From assembly GCF_029223185.1 (NCBI RefSeq), contig NZ_JARHUG010000024.1, positions 1-58,776 of the forward strand: a stretch of DNA of 58,776 bases. The letters are read 5' to 3'. A program made the translations under genes and the position numbers. Within the stretch, counting starts at the first letter, position 1, and every line of letters starts with the position of its first letter. Of this stretch, positions 28,335-36,560 are shown piece by piece. The notes beneath the pieces were generated by a model. That model was given only the letters and a program-made list of their open reading frames with translations. It was not told the origin of the DNA and searched no databases. The DNA is from Aliiglaciecola sp. CAU 1673. Its GTDB lineage: Bacteria; Pseudomonadota; Gammaproteobacteria; Enterobacterales; Alteromonadaceae.

Positions 28335-28666
28335 TGCATGAGCTATCTTTGGTGCGAGCCCTGTTGGAAAACCTGATGCCCTATCGGCACAAGCCCATCA
28401 GCCGGGTGGTGCTGGAAGTAGGAGCACTAAGCTGTGTGGACGGTGAACGTCTGGCGTTTTGCTTTGATTTGGTAAAGGCAGAGGCTGAGCTTGATGAATG
28501 TGAATTGGTTATCGAAAACAAGGCGGCACAAGCGGTATGTCATCAGTGTCGCCGGCATTTCGCCATTAACCGTTATGGCGAGGCCTGCCCCTGTGGCAGC
28601 TATGATTACCAATTGAACAAGGGACAAGAACTGATGTTAAAACAAATCGAGTTTCAAGATGTGTAG
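28334..28666 (+). CDS. hypA: Nickel metallochaperone HypA
   Basis: Zn/Ni protein of 110 residues. MHELSLVRALLENL starts with the conserved His2 nickel ligand; VCHQC and CPCGS form the zinc site. It delivers nickel to the large-subunit precursor with HypB. Overlaps hypB by 8 bp. Confidence 0.95.
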   Translation: MHELSLVRALLENLMPYRHKPISRVVLEVGALSCVDGERLAFCFDLVKAEAELDECELVIENKAAQAVCHQCRRHFAINRYGEACPCGSYDYQLNKGQELMLKQIEFQDV

Positions 28667-29408
28667 AGATTGTGGCTGTGGTGGTGGCAAATATGGTGTA
28701 AGCCCGTTGAAAGGCGCAGCGCCTTTGGATGTCGGGGAAAAACCGGCGCATCTGGCGTTACATGTTCCCCTGTTGGCAGCGAATGACAAGCAAGCGGAAC
28801 AAAACCGGCAATGGCTCAATGAGCGCGGGATCTTATGTATCAACCTGATGGGAACACCAGGGGCGGGCAAAACCCAATTATTGCAATCCACTTGTGAGCG
28901 CGGCGTGTTTGCCGACCTGGCCATTTTGGAGGGCGATCAGCAAACCGATAACGATGCCATACGCATTGCCCAAAGCGGGGGGCGGGCGGTGCAAATCAAC
29001 ACCGGCAGCGGCTGTCATTTAGATGCCGAGATGATTGAAGAGGGATTAGCGGCACTTTGCCCGAAAGATAACAGCCTGTTGATCATTGAAAATGTCGGTA
29101 ATTTGGTGTGTCCGGCCCTTTTTGATATTGGCGAGCACGCGCGCGTGGCGATGATGGCGGTCACCGACGGTGAGGATAAGCCACAAAAATACCCGCATAT
29201 GTTCAGCCAATGTGATCTCATTGTTTTAAACAAAGTGGATCTACTCCCTTATGTGGATTTTGACGTAGATCGCTTTAAAACGGAGCTAAAGCGCCTCAAT
29301 CCCAGGGGGGAGCTTATTCAACTTTCAGCCAAAAGCGGTGAGGGCATCGGGACCTGGCTTAATTGGCTGACGACTCGGAGGCAACGTGACACAGCACTTC
29401 TTGCCTAA
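28659..29408 (+). CDS. hypB: Hydrogenase nickel-insertion GTPase HypB
   Basis: 249-residue GTPase. The N-terminal MCRDCGCGGG is the high-affinity nickel motif (C-x2-C-x-C), and the GTPase core has GTPGAGKT (65-72), a switch region, NKVDLL and SAKSGEG. No His-rich stretch is present, so it is unlikely to store nickel. It overlaps the next gene by 23 bp, the largest overlap in the cluster. Confidence 0.96.
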   Translation: MCRDCGCGGGKYGVSPLKGAAPLDVGEKPAHLALHVPLLAANDKQAEQNRQWLNERGILCINLMGTPGAGKTQLLQSTCERGVFADLAILEGDQQTDNDAIRIAQSGGRAVQINTGSGCHLDAEMIEEGLAALCPKDNSLLIIENVGNLVCPALFDIGEHARVAMMAVTDGEDKPQKYPHMFSQCDLIVLNKVDLLPYVDFDVDRFKTELKRLNPRGELIQLSAKSGEGIGTWLNWLTTRRQRDTALLA

Positions 29409-30486
29409 ACAGCAGCTACAGCTGCTGATAGATTGCCTCAGGGCTGAGGGTTACGGGGTCATCGGCCCTAAAGTCAAAGACGATGCCATCGTATTTGAAG
29501 AATTAGCGGATGCCACCGAGTTGCCCTATGGCATAGAAGAAGACAGTGCCCCCGGGCGTTACCAGTTAAAAAAGGCCAGACATAAACGGGCTTTTGCCTT
29601 TAACACCGGGCCACAAGGGCTGAAGCCCTTTTTGTTTGCGCCGGAGCAAGAGCTATGGCGCGCCGAACACACCGACGATGGCCTGATATTCAGGCAAAGC
29701 TTTCCAGCCATCCGGCCCTTGGCCTTTATCGGGCTTCGCGCTTGTGATTTGGCTGCGTTGGCGCTTCAGGACAAACATTTTGCTGAGGGACCGTACCCTG
29801 ATCCCAGTTATCAAGCCAAACGCCAACAACTTTTTATTGTTGCGGTCAATTGCAGTCGCAGCGCCAGTACCTGTTTTTGTGTCTCCACAGGCGATGGGCC
29901 GAGTGCCGAGTCAGGCTTTGATCTTTGTCTGGATGAACTGGATCGCGGATATCTTATCAATGTGGGTAGCGATAAAGGCCAACGGATTGCCGACAAACTG
30001 GGCCTGGAAGCGGCCAGCGGCGCAAAACGCGCGGTTGCTACTCGTCAGCACCAGCGGGCGGTACAGCAGCAAGAGCGGCAAATGCCCGATGAGAAGACCT
30101 TAATGACACTGGTGGACAAGCTGGATGATCAACGCTGGCAGGATATTGCAGAACGCTGCCTGGCCTGCGGCAATTGCACCTCAGTGTGTCCTACCTGTTT
30201 TTGCTCCAAACAAGAAAGTCACAGCGATATTAAAGGACAAGCGTCCAGCCAGGTCAGGCTCTGGGATTCCTGCTTTAGCGAACAGCATAGTTATATTGTC
30301 GGCAAGGTTATACGTAACGAAATTAGTCAGCGTTACCGTCAATGGGTGCTGCATAAGCTTGCCAACTGGCAACTTCAATATGGCCGCAGCGGCTGTGTGG
30401 GCTGTGGTCGCTGCATTGCCTGGTGTCCGGTAGCTATCGACCTGGTGGAAGAAGCCAGAGCTCTGTGTCTGGGAGATAAGCCATGA
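29386..30486 (+). CDS. hydB: [NiFe]-hydrogenase group-3b-like iron-sulfur subunit (beta)
   Basis: 366 residues; starts at a GTG at 29386 with GGAGG just upstream. Two C-terminal 4Fe-4S ferredoxin motifs: Cys258, 261, 264, 268 and Cys337, 340, 343, 347, in an N-terminal framework resembling the beta subunit of sulfhydrogenase and sulfite reductase AsrA. It probably carries electrons between the small subunit and the flavin subunit. The name follows the archaeal HydBGDA nomenclature. Confidence 0.9.
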   Translation: MTQHFLPKQQLQLLIDCLRAEGYGVIGPKVKDDAIVFEELADATELPYGIEEDSAPGRYQLKKARHKRAFAFNTGPQGLKPFLFAPEQELWRAEHTDDGLIFRQSFPAIRPLAFIGLRACDLAALALQDKHFAEGPYPDPSYQAKRQQLFIVAVNCSRSASTCFCVSTGDGPSAESGFDLCLDELDRGYLINVGSDKGQRIADKLGLEAASGAKRAVATRQHQRAVQQQERQMPDEKTLMTLVDKLDDQRWQDIAERCLACGNCTSVCPTCFCSKQESHSDIKGQASSQVRLWDSCFSEQHSYIVGKVIRNEISQRYRQWVLHKLANWQLQYGRSGCVGCGRCIAWCPVAIDLVEEARALCLGDKP

Positions 30487-31301
30487 ATTATATGCTGCCC
30501 ATGAGCGCCATCTTGGTCAAAAAGGAACAGGAAACCCCGGATATTTGTACCTTACACCTGGCCCTGGGTCGCGAGCGGCCTTTTGTATTTCACTTTGGCC
30601 AATTCAATATGCTTTATCTGTTTGGTGTGGGTGAAGTACCCATATCGATTATGGGCTGGCGGGATGGGCACCTTATGCACACCATTCGCGCCGTGGGTCA
30701 TGTCACCCGCCCCTTAAGCGACTTGGCCGAGGGCAGTCAGATTGGTTTGCGCGGTCCCTTTGGCCATGGCTGGCCGTTGGAACAACTGGAGGGAAGGGAT
30801 CTGGTCTTTATTACCGCAGGCCTGGGTTGTGCGCCGGTGGTGGCAGCCATCCATTACGCGGTGCGCAACAAAGACAAATACGGGCGCATTATTATTCTGC
30901 AGGGCGTCAAACACCATCAGGACCTGCTCTGGCAGCAACAATATGATAAATGGCGTGAGGTAAAAGACTGCCAGGTACTGCTGGCGGCCAGCCGTGAAAC
31001 CCAGCGTAAACAGCGCTGGCGCCTGGGATTGGTCACCGGGTTGTTGGAATTGGCAGAATTTAATCCCAAACACTGCACGGTGATGATGTGCGGGCCGGAA
31101 ATGATGATGGTCTCTTCCCTGAAATACCTGGCCGACCTCAATGTCCCGGAAGAGGCCATCTATATGACCTTGGAGCGCAATTTCCAATGTGGCGTGGGTA
31201 GCTGTGGTCACTGCCAGTTAGGTCCTTACTTTGTGTGTAAAGACGGGCCGGTGTTTCATTACCCGCAAATCAAGCAATGGTTTGGCTTGAGGGGGGTCTG
31301 A
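30483..31301 (+). CDS. hydG: [NiFe]-hydrogenase group-3b-like FAD/NAD(P)-binding subunit (gamma)
   Basis: 272 residues. An FAD-binding region (HTIRAVGHVTRPL) and NAD(P) region (GLGCAPVVAAI) are followed by a 2Fe-2S site near the C-terminus: Cys236, Cys241, Cys244 and Cys252. This is the diaphorase-like subunit that links hydrogenase to NAD(P)H. Overlaps hydB by 4 bp and the small subunit gene by one base. Confidence 0.92.
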   Translation: MNYMLPMSAILVKKEQETPDICTLHLALGRERPFVFHFGQFNMLYLFGVGEVPISIMGWRDGHLMHTIRAVGHVTRPLSDLAEGSQIGLRGPFGHGWPLEQLEGRDLVFITAGLGCAPVVAAIHYAVRNKDKYGRIIILQGVKHHQDLLWQQQYDKWREVKDCQVLLAASRETQRKQRWRLGLVTGLLELAEFNPKHCTVMMCGPEMMMVSSLKYLADLNVPEEAIYMTLERNFQCGVGSCGHCQLGPYFVCKDGPVFHYPQIKQWFGLRGV

Positions 31302-32104
31302 TGGCCAAACTACGTGTTGCCATTCATAAGCTGACGTCCTGTTCAGGCTGCCAGTTAGCGATCCTCAATCAAGGCGCGCAGTTGTTGGACTTGCTTGAAG
31401 ATATAGACATTGTGCATTTTATAGAAGGTGGCTTATACGAGCCCGATGCCAGTGTGGACCTGGCGTTGATAGAAGGCAGCGTCACCACCCCAGAAGATCT
31501 ACAAAGACTGCAGCACGCCAGAAGCAACAGTAAACTGTTGGTCAGCATTGGTGCCTGTGCCACCAGTGGTGGGGTGCAGGCCCTTCGCAATATGCAGGAT
31601 GAACGCGCCTGGAAACAAGCCATCTACGCAAAACCCGAATTTATTGACACCTTGGCCAACAGTACGCCCATCAAAGCGCATGCCAAGGTGGATTTTGAGC
31701 TGTGGGGCTGTCCTATTACCATCGAACAACTTAACAATCTTATTCGTCAGCTCAGATTTGGCACCTTACCCATTGATAATAAAGAAAAACTTTGTATGGA
31801 ATGTAAGCGTCGCCAACAGGTCTGTGTGATGGTTACACGCCAGGCTCCCTGCCTTGGACCGGTTACGCGTACCGCCTGCGGCGCCTTATGTCCTGCTTTT
31901 GGGCGGGCCTGCTACGGCTGTTTCGGTCCCTCCGAGCAACCTAATGGCAAGAGCCTGGGTAAGCGCTTCGCCGGTCTCGGCCTGATGCCGGCGCAAATCG
32001 CCCAGCGTTTTGCCAGCATTCACAGTCAATCCCCGGATTTTAACGAACAGTACCATCACTGGCAGGCTCTGGATCCCAAGCTTTCAGAAGAGGACAAACA
32101 ATGA
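31301..32104 (+). CDS. hydD: [NiFe]-hydrogenase small subunit (delta)
   Basis: 267 residues from MAKLRVAIHKLTSCSGCQL; the ATG at 31301 overlaps the hydG stop (TGATG). Cys14, Cys17, Cys86 and Cys137 fit the proximal cluster, and eight more cysteines (165, 168, 175, 184, 193, 197, 204, 207) can bind further Fe-S clusters. There is no Tat signal, so the enzyme is cytoplasmic, unlike uptake hydrogenases of group 1. Confidence 0.94.
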   Translation: MAKLRVAIHKLTSCSGCQLAILNQGAQLLDLLEDIDIVHFIEGGLYEPDASVDLALIEGSVTTPEDLQRLQHARSNSKLLVSIGACATSGGVQALRNMQDERAWKQAIYAKPEFIDTLANSTPIKAHAKVDFELWGCPITIEQLNNLIRQLRFGTLPIDNKEKLCMECKRRQQVCVMVTRQAPCLGPVTRTACGALCPAFGRACYGCFGPSEQPNGKSLGKRFAGLGLMPAQIAQRFASIHSQSPDFNEQYHHWQALDPKLSEEDKQ

Positions 32105-33396
32105 AAAGCAGGCGCATCAATGTCAATGTGCCTTTTATTACCCGTCTGGAAGGCGAAGGGGCACTGGAGTTAGTGGCCAGAGGCGATGAGATTGAGCGCT
32201 TGCACCTGAAAATTTTCGAGCCACCCCGATTGTTTGAGAAGTTTCTGGAAGGCAAATCTTATGAAGACATTCCCGATTTGAATGCCAGAATCTGCGGCAT
32301 CTGTCCTATGGCATATCAGCTCACCAGCATACTCGCCATTGAAAAGCTGTTTCAGGTGAAGGTATCGGCCAAGGTAACCCAATTACGCCGATTAATGAAC
32401 TTAGGAGAATGGATTCAAAGTCACGCGTTACATATTCATTTTTTAGCAGCGCCTGATTTTCTGGGCTTTGACCACGCGTTGGCCATGGCCAAAGCACATC
32501 CTGATGTGCTTAAAAGAGGAATGCAGATACAAGAAGCAGGCAATAGCCTGATGACTCTGCTGGGCGGGCGGTCGGTGCATCCGGTTGGCTTACAGGTAGG
32601 CGGTTTTGGCCGCTTTCCCTCGCCAGAGAGCTGGCAACAGGCGGCTTTGAAAGTAAACCAGGCATTGCCCCTGGCCGAGGTGCTGTTGCGTTGGGCTGCA
32701 GCCTTACCGCTGCCTGACTATAGCCATGATTTTCTTTGGGTTAGCCTGAAGGACACATCGGATTATCCCATCAATGGTGGCGAGATAGTGGTTAGCGATG
32801 GCACCCGACTAAGCCATGAGCAATATCAGGCTCATTTTGCCGAACATCAGGTACGCCATTCCACGGCGTTGTATTCCTTGTTTGAAGGTAAAGACTATTT
32901 GGTAGGGCCGCTGGCCAGGCTCAATAACAATGTGGCCAAGTTGCCCAAGCCCATAAAAGCCCTGTTAAAAGAGCTGGGGGTGAAGTTTCCCAATACCAAT
33001 CCCTTTACCAGTATCGTGGCAAGATGTGTCGAAATTTATATGGCATTACTGGAGGCTCAGACAATATTGGCACAGCCTTGTCCGCAAGGAGAAGCCAGCG
33101 TCAAGGTGCAGCCAAGGGCAGGGCAATGCTGTTGCTGTACCGAGGCCCCCCGCGGCATGATCTACCATTATTATGAATTGGATGAAAAAGGCCGGGTGGT
33201 CAAATGCTCGATTATTCCTCCAACCAGTCAAAACCAGGCGCGGATAGAGCAGGATCTGCGTCAGTCTGTCGCACGATTTGGTTTAAGCCACAGTGATGAT
33301 GAGCTTAAACGTTTCTGCGAGCAGGTCATCCGCAACTACGATCCCTGTATTTCCTGCTCTACCCATTTCCTCGACTTTAGTATTCTACGTCACTGA
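32101..33396 (+). CDS. hydA: [NiFe]-hydrogenase large subunit (alpha)
   Basis: 431-residue catalytic subunit with the Ni-Fe site. N-terminal RICGIC holds Cys65 and Cys68; the C-terminal DPCISCSTH holds Cys416 and Cys419 followed by His422. The nine residues after His422 (FLDFSILRH) are the extension expected to be cut by the protease encoded at 23030. Motifs place it in the NAD(P)-linked group 3, most like 3b. The gene ends the operon and the ChaB gene follows tail to tail after 4 bp. Confidence 0.96.
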   Translation: MKSRRINVNVPFITRLEGEGALELVARGDEIERLHLKIFEPPRLFEKFLEGKSYEDIPDLNARICGICPMAYQLTSILAIEKLFQVKVSAKVTQLRRLMNLGEWIQSHALHIHFLAAPDFLGFDHALAMAKAHPDVLKRGMQIQEAGNSLMTLLGGRSVHPVGLQVGGFGRFPSPESWQQAALKVNQALPLAEVLLRWAAALPLPDYSHDFLWVSLKDTSDYPINGGEIVVSDGTRLSHEQYQAHFAEHQVRHSTALYSLFEGKDYLVGPLARLNNNVAKLPKPIKALLKELGVKFPNTNPFTSIVARCVEIYMALLEAQTILAQPCPQGEASVKVQPRAGQCCCCTEAPRGMIYHYYELDEKGRVVKCSIIPPTSQNQARIEQDLRQSVARFGLSHSDDELKRFCEQVIRNYDPCISCSTHFLDFSILRH

Positions 33397-33400
33397 TTTG

Positions 33401-33631
33401 TTAAGACTTTTTGACCCAAGTATCAGCGGGTCCTTTTTCATAGGACTGCTTGACCGCGGCCCAGGCCACTTTATGGGCAACTTCTTCCCGTGAATCGTCG
33501 CCCTTCCGATCCTCTTTATTGGCATATTGATCCCAAGCGCTATTAAAAGCGGCCAGATAAATTTCCTGTGCATGCTTGGGCAAATGTTGGGTAACTTGCT
33601 GGGGTAAGTCTGAAATCTGTTTATAAGGCAT
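33401..33631 (-). CDS. ChaB family protein
   Basis: 76 residues. The pattern MPYKQISDLPQQVTQHLPKHAQEIYLAAFNSAWDQY with a C-terminal VAWAAVKQSYEKG matches ChaB, a small protein named for the Ca2+/H+ antiporter region of E. coli; its real function is unclear. It is convergent with the hydrogenase large subunit. Confidence 0.9.
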   Translation of the reverse strand: MPYKQISDLPQQVTQHLPKHAQEIYLAAFNSAWDQYANKEDRKGDDSREEVAHKVAWAAVKQSYEKGPADTWVKKS

Positions 33632-33639
33632 AATGATAG

Positions 33640-34536
33640 CTACCAGGGCGGTAAGGTCGGTTGTAAGGTACGCATCTGCTGATAAATAGGCTTTGTAATC
33701 TTCCTGAACCCCTGAGTGGTGGGATGGATCTCATTCAGCCAGTCATCCGTGTTGCTGGCGCGCAGGATACCCTGGGTATCCACCACTTTTAATTGACCTT
33801 GAGCCTGCGGCGATTTGGCTAACTGCATCAGCTTGTCTTTAAAGGTACCAAGCAGGATCCTGACGATATCCAGGTGCAGGGTAGGCGGGATCTGTTTTTC
33901 CACTAGGTAGGGGTAGATCCAGGGTTTGGTTTTTATCAACCCCCAGAAAAACTCGGCCCCTTGGTCAACCGGCTGGGCGATATCATAGGTATGGGTGATG
34001 ATGCTGGCATGGGGGATAATATCCTGCCGTAAAGCCAGGAGTTGTTGGTAGGCCAGCATAACCGCCTGCAAGGTCATATCGAAGCGCGTCCGATTGATAC
34101 ATTGCTCAGCAGAAAAGCCATTTTGATAGCGGTTGAGCAGTGCAGGCATATCGCGCTTACCAACTATGTCATTGCCACCACCGGAGAAAAGCAGCAACTG
34201 AATATGGGCGGCGCTTTTTTCCAATACTCCAACCAAGGTTTCCTTCTGCCGACCAGATAACATCTGTACCGCCTCATCGCCATTACAGGCCAGACGCAGC
34301 AAATTAACCTTATCGGTATTCTCTACCCGTTCTTCAATATGATGCAGCACATTGACATCGGCGCCCATGGCGATCCATTTACGCGGGTAGGCAAACCAGG
34401 AGTCACCTTCGGCAACAATGCCAATACGCTCGGGTTTCTCGCGGCACAGATAGTGAAAATCCATAGGCAGTGAAGTGACGCCGCGCCTTAAGGCATGTTG
34501 GCGACGACGTTTAACGGGCGATTCTTGCTGGGGCAT
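33640..34536 (-). CDS. SGNH/GDSL-type hydrolase
   Basis: 298 residues. GDSW (44-47) with the nucleophile Ser46, GGGND (119-123) and a C-terminal EIHPTTQGF with His271 give the full SGNH block set (blocks I, III and V). The family includes esterases, lipases and carbohydrate esterases; no signal peptide is obvious, so the enzyme is probably cytoplasmic. The substrate is unknown. It lies 9 bp from ChaB and 9 bp from the PLP gene, forming a small operon with unrelated members. Confidence 0.85.
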   Translation of the reverse strand: MPQQESPVKRRRQHALRRGVTSLPMDFHYLCREKPERIGIVAEGDSWFAYPRKWIAMGADVNVLHHIEERVENTDKVNLLRLACNGDEAVQMLSGRQKETLVGVLEKSAAHIQLLLFSGGGNDIVGKRDMPALLNRYQNGFSAEQCINRTRFDMTLQAVMLAYQQLLALRQDIIPHASIITHTYDIAQPVDQGAEFFWGLIKTKPWIYPYLVEKQIPPTLHLDIVRILLGTFKDKLMQLAKSPQAQGQLKVVDTQGILRASNTDDWLNEIHPTTQGFRKITKPIYQQMRTLQPTLPPW

Positions 34537-34545
34537 ACCTTTTCC

Positions 34546-35859
34546 TTATGCCAGGGCCGCAATGGCGGCCAGGGCTTTGTCGATTTCCTGCTCGTTATTA
34601 ATCAGGCTTGGTGCAAACCGGGCATAAGAGTTGCGATAGGGCGTAGCACTCATAATGATGCCCTTTTGATGCAATGCTTTGACGACCTCATCGGCCTTCA
34701 TTCCCTGTACATCAAAGCAAACCAGGCCACTGGAAAGCGATGTTGACTTAGGCGTATAGAGTTTAACGTGGGCCATCTTGGCCAGGCCTTCCTTGGTTTG
34801 ACTGTTAAGCTGATGAATCCGTTGTTGTACATGCGCTTTACCAAGCTGCAGATGCAGATAAAAGGCCTGGGGCAGGGCCCAGCGATGCTCAAAAGAGTGG
34901 AAGCCGCCCGGCGTCATATGTTCGCCTATGGGCACCTGCTCTTGGGTACTATTGCCCAGCCATACATCATAAGATTGGCTAAAACTGGGGATCACAGCGT
35001 TGCTTTGCTGCCAGGCTTTATCTGTGCCCCATATCACGCCGGTCCCACGGGGACCGAAGATCCACTTATGCGTGCCGGCAATAAAAAAGTCGCAGCCAAG
35101 CTGACTGATATCTTGATCTTCTATACCAAAACCATGAACACCGTCTACGCAAAACAGGATCTGCTGCTGCGCACTGCGTTTGGCATTAATGTCTTGGATC
35201 GCATCCGCCATGGCACGAACTGGCAGCTTAACACCAGTAGAGGAATGTACCCAGGTAACCGCCACTACCTTGGTTTTTTCCTGAATACCAGCCTTAAGCC
35301 GTGAAACGATTTCTTCCACGTTGGCGCTGGCCGGATCGTCATATAGGGCAATGCGTTTTACCTTGGCACCGGTACGATCGGCCCGCAATTTAAGGGACAA
35401 ATCGGTAGAGTAGTGATCATGCACGGTTTGCAGGATCTCTTCTTCGGGCTGCAACTTCAGTCCGCTATAAACCAAAGCCAGTCCCATCGTGGTACTGTCG
35501 GTGAGCGCAATCTGATGACCTTGACCGCCCATATATTTAGCCGCAGACGCACAGATCTCTGCGTCTATGGTCATAAAGTGTTCATGCCAGTAATCGGCTG
35601 GATTCCTGTCAAAAGCGCGTCTGTGCGCTTCAATAGCATCGGCAACAGGCTTTGGATGGGATGCCAATAAGAAGGTGGCCAAATGCACATAATCATGAGT
35701 CAGCGAGAATTGTTTTCGTAGTCCAGTCCAATCTGCAGGCGCCAGTGCGGTTGCACCGCTATAGGCATCGGTTTGTTTGTCATCGGCCAGGGCAGATAAA
35801 CCTAAACTGCTGGCGGCAAGGGTTAATCCTGTTCCGGTAAGAAAAGCTCGACGTTCCAT
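34546..35859 (-). CDS. Tat-exported class V aminotransferase-like PLP enzyme
   Basis: 437 residues. Begins MERRAFLTGTGLTLAASS, a Tat-type RRAFLTG signal, then the fold-type I domain with GVHGFGI (Asp239 in CVDG) and THKWIFG carrying Lys265, the PLP Schiff base. The family includes isopenicillin N epimerase-like enzymes. Periplasmic PLP enzymes are uncommon, and the exported location makes the substrate worth examining. Confidence 0.87.
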   Translation of the reverse strand: MERRAFLTGTGLTLAASSLGLSALADDKQTDAYSGATALAPADWTGLRKQFSLTHDYVHLATFLLASHPKPVADAIEAHRRAFDRNPADYWHEHFMTIDAEICASAAKYMGGQGHQIALTDSTTMGLALVYSGLKLQPEEEILQTVHDHYSTDLSLKLRADRTGAKVKRIALYDDPASANVEEIVSRLKAGIQEKTKVVAVTWVHSSTGVKLPVRAMADAIQDINAKRSAQQQILFCVDGVHGFGIEDQDISQLGCDFFIAGTHKWIFGPRGTGVIWGTDKAWQQSNAVIPSFSQSYDVWLGNSTQEQVPIGEHMTPGGFHSFEHRWALPQAFYLHLQLGKAHVQQRIHQLNSQTKEGLAKMAHVKLYTPKSTSLSSGLVCFDVQGMKADEVVKALHQKGIIMSATPYRNSYARFAPSLINNEQEIDKALAAIAALA

Positions 35860-35978
35860 CTGGACGCTCCGAGGTGAAAACCTACACCAGTATAGGCGAG
35901 CAGCATAAAGCTGCGCATAAAGGGGCTACGTCTTAGTTGCTTGTTAAAACAGATCCTCACCATCAGCAAAGGATTTCG

Positions 35979-36031
35979 CTACGTGAAATCTGCGTAGAAT
36001 TCCCCCCAAAAGGCACAAACTTTTCACGTAG
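35979..36031. repeat. 10-bp inverted repeat (first CTACGT dyad)
   Basis: CTACGTGAAA and TTTCACGTAG, perfect arms 33 bp apart, similar to the second dyad 250 bp downstream. Confidence 0.65.
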
Positions 36032-36278
36032 GAGCATCATTTTAAGCGACGCCTTGGAGGAGAAAACTGGACCTTGGATCCACAGTGATCATCAAGAAGG
36101 GGAGTAAATGGTGTAAACACCCACAAACACAAAGAGCCATATTCGGGAATTAACATTATTTAACATATTATACATTATGGGAACTTGACTATATTGAGAC
36201 TGGGGGAGCCAGGGGCTACCCGAAATGTCTTCACATGGATGAATAATCCGAAAATTACAGGTCTGGTTATTTGGCGCA

Positions 36279-36333
36279 GCTACGTAAAATCTCTAGCGAA
36301 TAACCAGCAATACCGGCCAAGATTTTACGTAGC
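36279..36333. repeat. 14-bp inverted repeat (second CTACGT dyad)
   Basis: Perfect 14-bp arms GCTACGTAAAATCT and AGATTTTACGTAGC separated by 27 bp. A related 10-bp dyad at 35979-36031 shares the CTACGTRAAA core, so these look like copies of one short palindromic element. Confidence 0.75.
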
Positions 36334-36374
36334 GCACTCACAACCAATTGATGTGGAAAGATCGTTCGGGATTG

Positions 36375-36551
36375 TTAACTGGATTTGTTGTTAGACAGCA
36401 CATGACCAAATACAAACTCAATGGCTTGCTCTTTGTTCATGCCATTTGCGATCAATGTCTCCGCGGCATTAATCATGGCTTGTTGGGTATCTATGCCCGG
36501 TGGGTTTTTCAACACAATGGCTAATACATCTTCAAGATTTAGCTCAGCCAT
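36375..36551 (-). CDS. Small hypothetical protein, 58 residues
   Basis: ATG at 36551 to TAA at 36375. The product MAELNLEDVLAIVLKNPPGI... is acidic and helical, with GIDTQQAMINAAETLIANG and NKEQAIEFVFGH segments resembling the UBA-like or small regulatory proteins, though no family is recognised. It directly follows the TrmH-type gene by 9 bp on the same strand, so it is probably co-transcribed with it. It is too short to appear in a typical ORF list. Confidence 0.6.
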   Translation of the reverse strand: MAELNLEDVLAIVLKNPPGIDTQQAMINAAETLIANGMNKEQAIEFVFGHVLSNNKSS

Positions 36552-36560
36552 TTTCTATCT

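Larger units (their letters stand above)
35860..36374. other. Non-coding stretch with two related CTACGT dyads
   Basis: 515 bp with no convincing gene. It holds two inverted repeats with similar arms: CTACGTGAAA / TTTCACGTAG (35979-35988 and 36022-36031) and GCTACGTAAAATCT / AGATTTTACGTAGC (36279-36292 and 36320-36333), plus the AT-rich segment near 36150-36180 and the short palindrome GGTGTAAACACC at 36111-36122. A 69-codon plus-strand frame here starts with TTG, lacks a ribosome site and runs through the dyad, so it is not called. Confidence 0.6.

Noticed and set aside
36185-36394. Plus-strand frame of 69 codons in the dyad-rich region
   Set aside because: Starts with TTG, has no ribosome site, runs through the inverted repeat and overlaps the likely minus-strand gene at 36375-36551.
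36390-36396. GTTAGAC resembling an integron attC core site
   Set aside because: No matching RYYYAAC partner at attC spacing was found upstream and no integrase is near.
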